Below, piece after piece: positions 31,507 through 36,301 of a DNA stretch of 36,301 nt. The DNA lies in the NCBI GenBank assembly GCA_020717985.1, contig DYDH01000011.1, forward strand, positions 341-36,641. Reading direction: 5' to 3'. The DNA comes from Herpetosiphon sp. (GTDB lineage Bacteria; Chloroflexota; Anaerolineae; Anaerolineales; Villigracilaceae). The first letter of the stretch is position 1; every line of letters begins with the position of its first letter. Position numbers and translations under genes: made by a program. The notes under the pieces are model-generated. The model was not told the origin of the DNA, did not search any database, and saw only the letters and a program-made list of their open reading frames with translations.

Positions 31507-31968
31507 CTATCTAACTCTTGATGCTCTCTCGTTATCCCGCGCTTCATCACGCTTGGCGATGGTGGCGCGTTTGTCGTAGGCTTTCTTGCCTTTGGCGAGG
31601 GCGATCTCGATCTTGGCGCGTCCGTCTTTTAAGTAGACTCGCGTCGGCACAACGGTGTTGCCTTTAATGCGGATATTATTCCATAACTCGCGGATCTGCT
31701 TTTTGTGCAGGAGCAGGCGGCGTTTGCGTTTTGGCTCATGGTTGAAGAATTGTCCCGCCTGTTCGTACGGCGCGATGTGCGCTTCGACCAGCCAGGCCTC
31801 CTGTGCGTTCGGAATATCCACGTAGGATTCCTGGATGCTGATTTGCCCGGCGCGGATGGATTTGATCTCCGATCCATGCAAAACAAGCCCTGCTTCGAAT
31901 TTTTCCATCAGGAAGTATTCAAAGCTGGCTTTGCGGTTGGTTGCGATGATTTTAATATCTTCTGTCAC
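31507..31968 (-). CDS. smpB: SsrA-binding protein SmpB
   Basis: A 153-aa SmpB, the partner of tmRNA in ribosome rescue. The beta-barrel core has FEAGLVLHGSEIKSIRAGQ and ESYVDI, and the C-terminal tail KRATIAKRDEARDNERASR is the helix that enters the decoding centre. The start is GTG at 31968 with no Shine-Dalgarno; a -10-like TAAAAT lies 6 nt before it. No tmRNA gene was found in the window. Confidence 0.96.
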   Translation of the reverse strand: MTEDIKIIATNRKASFEYFLMEKFEAGLVLHGSEIKSIRAGQISIQESYVDIPNAQEAWLVEAHIAPYEQAGQFFNHEPKRKRRLLLHKKQIRELWNNIRIKGNTVVPTRVYLKDGRAKIEIALAKGKKAYDKRATIAKRDEARDNERASRVR

Positions 31969-31974
31969 GGGTTG

Positions 31975-31980
31975 ATTTTA
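31975..31980 (-). promoter_or_regulatory. -10 box of smpB (leaderless type)
   Basis: On the minus strand TAAAAT ends 6 nt before the GTG start codon; the preceding TATGC is also -10-like. Confidence 0.45.
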
Positions 31981-31992
31981 GCATAAATGCTT

Positions 31993-32064
31993 AAACACAA
32001 AGGACACAACGGTCACAAAGGAAAAAAACTCATTTTCTTTGTGTACTTGGTGTCCTTTGTGTTT
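31993..32064. repeat. Foldback repeat with 15-bp perfect arms
   Basis: AAACACAAAGGACAC (31993-32007) and its exact complement (32050-32064) enclose 42 bp that also pair partly. Present in the promoter-proximal region of smpB, between divergent leftward genes' control regions. Confidence 0.85.
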
Positions 32065-32085
32065 GAAACCTTTTTTCGCAATGGA

Positions 32086-32252
32086 GCATAACTTGCTATT
32101 CATGGTTTTCTCAAAACATAAAACCTTAACGCGAATGCCGCGAAAGGAGCGAATGACGCAAAAAATTCGCTCTTTTTCGCCCTATTTGCGCATTTCGCGT
32201 TAAAGCCTTGCCTTCAAGTCAATCTACAAGACTGCTCAATAGCAAGTTATGC
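32086..32252. mobile_element. 167-bp non-coding element with 15-bp terminal inverted repeats
   Basis: GCATAACTTGCTATT (32086-32100) and its perfect complement (32238-32252) bracket an internal second foldback (AACGCGAATG near 32130 with CATTTCGCGTT near 32193). There is no ORF and no clear target duplication. MITE-like by structure only. Confidence 0.6.
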
Positions 32253-32267
32253 GGTACTGCAATTTTT

Positions 32268-33521
32268 CTATCCCCATTTGAGGATGGCAATTCCCGCGAG
32301 GATGCGTAACACGCCGACGACGATCAGGGCGTTGACCAACCCGACCCAATCTGCGATGGCGGGCCCTGCGAGCGAACTGGCGAGGATGGCGATGTTGAGG
32401 ATGATGGTGTACCACGCAAGGTGCGAGGGGCGGTCATCTGGCGGGATCTTTTCGAGCATGTAGTTGATGTATGCGCCGTTGATCATGGCGAACAGGAATC
32501 CGCCAAGGAAGGACACCACATAGAATTGCCAGACGTTATGAGTTATTGCCAGCAGGAAGGGATACAAAGCCATGCCTGCCGCGCCCCATCCCGTCACTTT
32601 TTTGTTGCCGTAGCGGTGGGCGATGCGCCTGAATTGAGTCGAGCCAAGCAATACTGTCAGGTAATAAAGCGCTGTACCTGTGCCGAGGTTGCTGTCGTTC
32701 AGGTTGAGGACGCGCACATTGTAGAGCGGATAAAGCGGCGTGGGCAGATAGTGGGTGAGGTGGAAGAAGAACAACGCGAGCAGGACATTCCGAAATGGAG
32801 TGCTCCAAATATCGAGTCTCAGCGCGGACTTAATGCCACGGGGAGACTCTGCCCGGGGTGTTATCTCAGGCTGAGGCGTAGTTTGAAGCGGGAAGATTTC
32901 CTCTTGCAGCGGCTTAACATGATAGATGTGGTAACTGCTCATCGCCGCGCCGAATGCCCCAATCGCAAAGATGACTTGATAGCCTGTTTCAAAAGGCAGG
33001 CTTTTTAGGATGTAGCCCGCGCCAAACGAGGTGAGCATGTAGGCGATGGCAAAGGTGACGTTACGCGTGCCTGCCACTTGCGCGCGGAAGCGGTCTGGGA
33101 CGGATTCTGCAAAAAGCGCATTGAAGCCGACGCCGAGCGGCGTGAGCGGGATTGCCATCAGGAAGGCGAGGATGATGAGCGCCCAAATTTGTCCCTGCGC
33201 GTCGAAGAGCCAAGGGAGGGGAATCCACAGTACGTAGCCGATGCGGAAGACGACGGATGACCAGAAGACTGCACGACCAGTGTGACGCTTTTCGATCCAG
33301 CGTCCGGCGGGGATGGCGAGGAAGAGGTTGACGACGGCGGCCATGGCGGCAAGCAGACCGATCTGCAAGCCTGATGCGCCGAGACGTGTGGCATACACGT
33401 TGAGAAAGTTGACGGCTGTGCCGCTCAATACGCCGAACCAGGCAATGTCAAAATACAAGTGCCAGAAGTTGGAGCGGTATTTTTCGGGGACGTCGGATTG
33501 TTGAAATAAGTTGAAACGCAT
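32268..33521 (-). CDS. Major facilitator superfamily transporter
   Basis: A 417-aa protein with about twelve membrane segments. The loop after TM2 (AGRWIEKRHTGRAVFWSS) matches MFS motif A loosely, and the two halves are separated by a charged loop around 205-235. The N-terminal start MRFNLFQQSDVPEKYRSNFW has no signal peptide. The substrate is unknown. It starts at ATG 33521, with a -10-like TATAAT 6 nt before it. No neighbour suggests a drug or nutrient. Confidence 0.85.
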   Translation of the reverse strand: MRFNLFQQSDVPEKYRSNFWHLYFDIAWFGVLSGTAVNFLNVYATRLGASGLQIGLLAAMAAVVNLFLAIPAGRWIEKRHTGRAVFWSSVVFRIGYVLWIPLPWLFDAQGQIWALIILAFLMAIPLTPLGVGFNALFAESVPDRFRAQVAGTRNVTFAIAYMLTSFGAGYILKSLPFETGYQVIFAIGAFGAAMSSYHIYHVKPLQEEIFPLQTTPQPEITPRAESPRGIKSALRLDIWSTPFRNVLLALFFFHLTHYLPTPLYPLYNVRVLNLNDSNLGTGTALYYLTVLLGSTQFRRIAHRYGNKKVTGWGAAGMALYPFLLAITHNVWQFYVVSFLGGFLFAMINGAYINYMLEKIPPDDRPSHLAWYTIILNIAILASSLAGPAIADWVGLVNALIVVGVLRILAGIAILKWG

Positions 33522-33527
33522 GGGATG

Positions 33528-33533
33528 ATTATA
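33528..33533 (-). promoter_or_regulatory. -10 box of the MFS gene (leaderless type)
   Basis: On the minus strand a consensus TATAAT ends 6 nt before the ATG at 33521, without a Shine-Dalgarno. Confidence 0.55.
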
Positions 33534-33616
33534 ACTATGATTTGTGATTTGCGATTTTGGATTGCCGGTTTACGATTTGGGAAATGGCTTCCCAATGTTT
33601 GTAATATCAAATCCAT

Positions 33617-33645
33617 CCGACATAAACCCCAAAAATCCGTATAAT
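33617..33645 (+). promoter_or_regulatory. Promoter of the SH3b lipoprotein gene
   Basis: CCGACA (33617-33622), a 17-bp spacer and a consensus TATAAT (33640-33645), giving a leader of about 36 nt with AAAGGAG at 33676-33682. Confidence 0.65.
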
Positions 33646-33687
33646 GGACTCGGAAACATATCGGCATAAACAAGCAAAGGAGTAAAG

Positions 33688-34389
33688 ATGAATAAAAAAT
33701 GCATTTCAGTCCTGGCTTTGGGGGTTGTTCTTCTGGTGAATTCCTGCAATATGCCTGGACTGGCGGAGCCGACCGCAACGGCAACGGCAGCGCCTTCTTC
33801 TACAGCCGCTCCTGTCCCTTCGCCAACAATTACTCCCACCCCGATCCCGCCGCCAATGTTATCAGTCAATACACAGGTTCCCTGCCGCACAGGTCCGGGC
33901 GAGCGCTATGATCTGGTTGTAAATCTACCGGCTGGAGAGAAAGCGGAAGTCGTGGGGAAAGCGGAAACATTCTGGATCGTCAAAACGGCTGCGGGTGCGG
34001 AATGCTGGGTCGCCGACCAACTGGTCACTATTGACGGGGAGGTCTCCGCGCTTCCCATCGTCGAACCGCCGCCGACCCCCATACCGTCAGCGCCAGCCGC
34101 CCCGGACCATTTCAAGTTGTTAAGCCAAATCTGCTCGATTGACCATTCGACCAAGCCCATCATGTATGTCAATCAATTTCGACTGACATGGAAGGATATG
34201 TCGAATAATGAAGATGGTTTCCGGGTTTACAGGGATGGAGATCTGGTTGCCGAGGTCGCAGCCAACAAGACCGATGTGATTGACGTGGTGTCCAGAAGGA
34301 ACAAACGGGTCTATACCTACTATGTCACGGCGTACAATGAAATCGGCGAATCGAAAAGCTCAGTTGAAGCTTTCAGTTGTGGGAAGTGA
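33688..34389 (+). CDS. Lipoprotein with SH3b domain and FN3-like C-terminus
   Basis: A 233-aa exported protein. The lipobox is LLVNSC with Cys20 as the lipid-bearing residue. A Pro/Thr/Ala-rich spacer (27-56) leads to a bacterial SH3 domain (57-108, CRTGPGERYDLVVNLPAGEKAEVVG). The C-terminal part from 140 has a fibronectin-III-like pattern (RLTWKDMSNNEDGFRVYRDGD and YTYYVTAYNEIGESKSS). SH3b domains bind wall or glycan; the partner is unknown. It is probably monocistronic. Confidence 0.88.
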   Translation: MNKKCISVLALGVVLLVNSCNMPGLAEPTATATAAPSSTAAPVPSPTITPTPIPPPMLSVNTQVPCRTGPGERYDLVVNLPAGEKAEVVGKAETFWIVKTAAGAECWVADQLVTIDGEVSALPIVEPPPTPIPSAPAAPDHFKLLSQICSIDHSTKPIMYVNQFRLTWKDMSNNEDGFRVYRDGDLVAEVAANKTDVIDVVSRRNKRVYTYYVTAYNEIGESKSSVEAFSCGK

Positions 34390-34430
34390 GTTTTTATATT
34401 TTTATCTGGATTATCCTCATCTCGAGTAAC

Positions 34431-34571
34431 TACTCAGCCCAATGTTTTATCCGCCAATCAACGCGAATTTCCGCTAATCTTTTTGGGAATATTCCTGGTT
34501 ATCGTAAATTAATTCGCGTCGATTAGCGTAGATTAGTGGACAAAATCGAATTTTCAGGTTTTGTCTGAGTA
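34431..34571. repeat. Imperfect foldback element in the gap before the aminotransferase gene
   Basis: TACTCAG (34431-34437) and CTGAGTA (34565-34571) are the outer ends. Inside, ACGCGAATT (near 34461) pairs with AATTCGCGT (near 34511), and TTTTATCCGCCAATC pairs imperfectly with GATTAGTGGACAAAA. There is no ORF. The whole 34390-34610 gap appears to be this element plus the ribosome site. Confidence 0.65.
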
Positions 34572-34610
34572 CTACCATCTTGAACACATTTCCATCATCA
34601 AGGAATAAAA

Positions 34611-35765
34611 ATGTACAATTTGCGTAAACTTTTCCTGCTCGATCCATCTGTTACATTTTTGAATCACGGTTCATTCGGAGCAACACCGAAACCCGTCTTT
34701 GACGAATACCAACGCTGGCAGCTTGAACTTGAAAGACAGCCTGTTGAATTTATGGGCAGGCGATTCACGAGTCTGATGGCTGAGTCACGCGCGGCGCTCG
34801 GCGCATATCTTGGTACACATGCCGATAATTTGGTCTACACTCAAAACGTCACCATCTCGATCAACATTATTGCGCGCTCGCTTAATTTGGGCGTGGGCGA
34901 TGAAGTCCTCACTAGCGATCACGAGTATGGCGCAATGGACCGCACATGGCGTTTTCTTGCAGGGGAGCGCGGCTTCACGTACATCAATCGTTCTGTTTCT
35001 TTGGAATCCCACGAAGCCTTCATCGACTCGTTTTGGTCAGCGGTCACCCCGCGCACGCGTGTAATTTTTCTCAGTCACATCTCCTCGCCAACCGCGCTGA
35101 TATTTCCTGTGGGCGAAATTATCAAACGGGCGCGCGCAGCGGGTATCATCACTGTTATTGACGGCGCGCATGTGGCCGGTCAAATTCCGCTTGACCTTGA
35201 TTCACTGGGCGCGGATTTTTACGGCGGCAACTTGCATAAATGGTTGTGCGCGCCAAAGGGCGCCGGCTTTTTGTATGCGCGTCCTGAAATGCAGCGCCTG
35301 CTCAAACCGCTGGTCGTCTCGTGGGGATACGAACCCGAAACGCCGGGCGCATCTGCTTTTGTTGACCAGTACGAATGGTGGGGCACGCGCGATGTCTCCG
35401 CATTTTTGACTGTGCCCGCCGCGATCAAATTTCAGGAAAAACATCATTGGGATAAAGTGCGCGCTTCCTGTCACGATTTGGCGCAGGATGCTCAACGGCG
35501 CATCTGCGAATTGACGGGACTTGCCCCGCTTCACTCCGCCGCTGATGGCTGGTTCGCCCAATTGACCGCCGCCCCGCTGCCAGTTGACGCTGTGCCTGAC
35601 CTCGTTGCGTTTAAGGCGCGTTTATACGAAGAATATCGTATCGAAGTCCCCTTGATTGCATGGAAAAATATGAAGCTGATCCGCGTTTCCATACAAGGCT
35701 ATAATTCAAAAAGAGATGTGGATCATTTGCTCAGGGCATTAACTGGGTTGCTTGCGAAAAAATGA
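34611..35765 (+). CDS. PLP-dependent class V aminotransferase (isopenicillin N epimerase-like)
   Basis: A 384-aa fold-type I PLP enzyme. NHGSFGATPKPVFDEYQRWQ at the N-terminus is characteristic of the isopenicillin-N-epimerase-like branch. Asp184 and His187 (VIDGAHVAG) contact the cofactor ring, and Lys210 (GGNLHKW) should form the Schiff base. It may act as an aminotransferase, epimerase or cysteine-desulfurase-like lyase; substrate is not predictable. AAGGA precedes the ATG. Confidence 0.92.
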   Translation: MYNLRKLFLLDPSVTFLNHGSFGATPKPVFDEYQRWQLELERQPVEFMGRRFTSLMAESRAALGAYLGTHADNLVYTQNVTISINIIARSLNLGVGDEVLTSDHEYGAMDRTWRFLAGERGFTYINRSVSLESHEAFIDSFWSAVTPRTRVIFLSHISSPTALIFPVGEIIKRARAAGIITVIDGAHVAGQIPLDLDSLGADFYGGNLHKWLCAPKGAGFLYARPEMQRLLKPLVVSWGYEPETPGASAFVDQYEWWGTRDVSAFLTVPAAIKFQEKHHWDKVRASCHDLAQDAQRRICELTGLAPLHSAADGWFAQLTAAPLPVDAVPDLVAFKARLYEEYRIEVPLIAWKNMKLIRVSIQGYNSKRDVDHLLRALTGLLAKK

Positions 35766-35803
35766 AAAGTGAGAAGTATGGTAGATTTATATCGGAGATT
35801 CGA

Positions 35804-36301
35804 ATGAAAAAATATTTATCAACCATACTATTGATCTCAGTTTTGATCATATTTCTTTTAACAGCCTGCACAGGTACAGAAAATGCCACTGAAAGCCCTG
35901 ATGTTTTGATGACCTCAGCCGTCGGTTCGATGGTCGCTTCCTTCTTTGGCACCCAAACAGCCATGTACACCCCGCCGTCCCCCACGTCCACAGCCACAAA
36001 TACGCCGCTTCCCAGCCCTACGATCATATATCCAACTGCCACTTTGGCGCCTGCATTCACGGCGACGTATATTTATTTTTCAGCGACACCGGGAACCATT
36101 ACCCCAACAGGCACATTGCCTACACCAACCGTTAATTCCGACGCTCTGGCTGTTGGTTGCGATAACCTTGCTTTTGTCCGCGATGTCACCATCCCTGCGG
36201 GAACAATCATTGTAAAAAACCAGGGTTTTACCAAGACATGGAAAGTTCAAAATACTGGGACGTGCGATTGGCTGTATCAATATAGCCTTGTTTTGGTTGG
36301 C
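35804..36301 (+). CDS. Lipoprotein with NBR1-type Ig-like domain (3' truncated)
   Basis: Open to the window edge, 166 codons visible. The lipobox is FLLTAC with Cys23. A long Thr/Pro/Ser-rich linker (about 50-105) precedes an NBR1-like Ig domain whose start is visible: FVRDVTIPAGTIIVKNQGF then TWKVQNTGTCDW, the typical motif of that family. ATG 35804 has GGAG about 7 nt upstream. The ligand and the rest of the protein are outside the window. Confidence 0.85.
   Translation, partial: MKKYLSTILLISVLIIFLLTACTGTENATESPDVLMTSAVGSMVASFFGTQTAMYTPPSPTSTATNTPLPSPTIIYPTATLAPAFTATYIYFSATPGTITPTGTLPTPTVNSDALAVGCDNLAFVRDVTIPAGTIIVKNQGFTKTWKVQNTGTCDWLYQYSLVLVG

Noticed and set aside
31969..32267. Possible tmRNA gene next to smpB
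   Set aside because: No tRNA-Ala-like ends or tag-peptide ORF could be found; the sequence is explained by foldback repeats.

Overview
The window looks like ordinary chromosome from a member of the Chloroflexota, most likely an Anaerolineae-type bacterium. This is an inference from gene content: a Gld-like ABC module, DUF4340, a SWIM mini-protein, Ser/Thr/Pro-linker lipoproteins with SH3 or NBR1-like domains, GT-C membrane enzymes, roughly 50% GC, and many -10 boxes lying directly against start codons. No prophage, integrase, complete insertion sequence or CRISPR array was seen. One tRNA is present (initiator tRNA-Met, CAT).

Layout. 1-660: 3' end of a membrane protein with an FG-GAP-like repeat and a zinc ribbon. 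743-2436 (minus): aldo/keto reductase coupled to an AlaX-type tRNA editing protein. 2620-6634: a four-gene operon of ABC ATPase, ABC-2 permease, GldG-like protein and DUF4340 protein. 6851-8065: the primary-type sigma factor. 8157-13365: four polytopic GT-C-type or related membrane proteins, two of them divergent with start codons only 8 bp apart. 13461-14024: small membrane protein. 14121-16388 (minus): membrane GAF histidine kinase. 16445-19363: a large GH13 protein with a Lys/Ala/Pro-rich tail. 19574-19959: promoter, 10-codon ORF, intrinsic terminator, then a 78-aa stand-alone SWIM zinc-finger protein. 20241-22688: Tat-exported L,D-transpeptidase and an orphan beta-class DNA methyltransferase. 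22647-23306 (minus): OmpR-type regulator whose receiver lacks the phospho-Asp. 23542-23613: tRNA-fMet. 23754-26980: arsenic operon arsR-arsP-thioredoxin-arsC-acr3 with paired operator palindromes. 27268-30516: DegV, an AbrB-like/radical SAM/SPASM fusion, and a thioredoxin-VKOR fusion. 30636-31968 (minus): unknown protein and smpB. 32268-33521 (minus): MFS transporter. 33688-36301: SH3b lipoprotein, class V aminotransferase, and a truncated NBR1-like lipoprotein.

How the genes work together. The clearest functional unit is the arsenic operon: sensing (ArsR), arsenate reduction (ArsC, possibly recharged by the adjacent CxxC thioredoxin), As(III) extrusion (Acr3) and probably organoarsenical export (ArsP). 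The Gld-like module looks like one membrane complex. The radical SAM and Trx-VKOR genes are 4 nt apart and probably co-transcribed, but their joint substrate is unknown.

The most notable non-coding signals are several families of foldback intergenic repeats, one with a 9-bp target-site-like duplication; five genes with a -10-like hexamer 6-7 nt before the start codon, which suggests leaderless transcripts; and a likely attenuator or small RNA ahead of the SWIM gene. All family calls come from reading motifs by eye; no database search was run.
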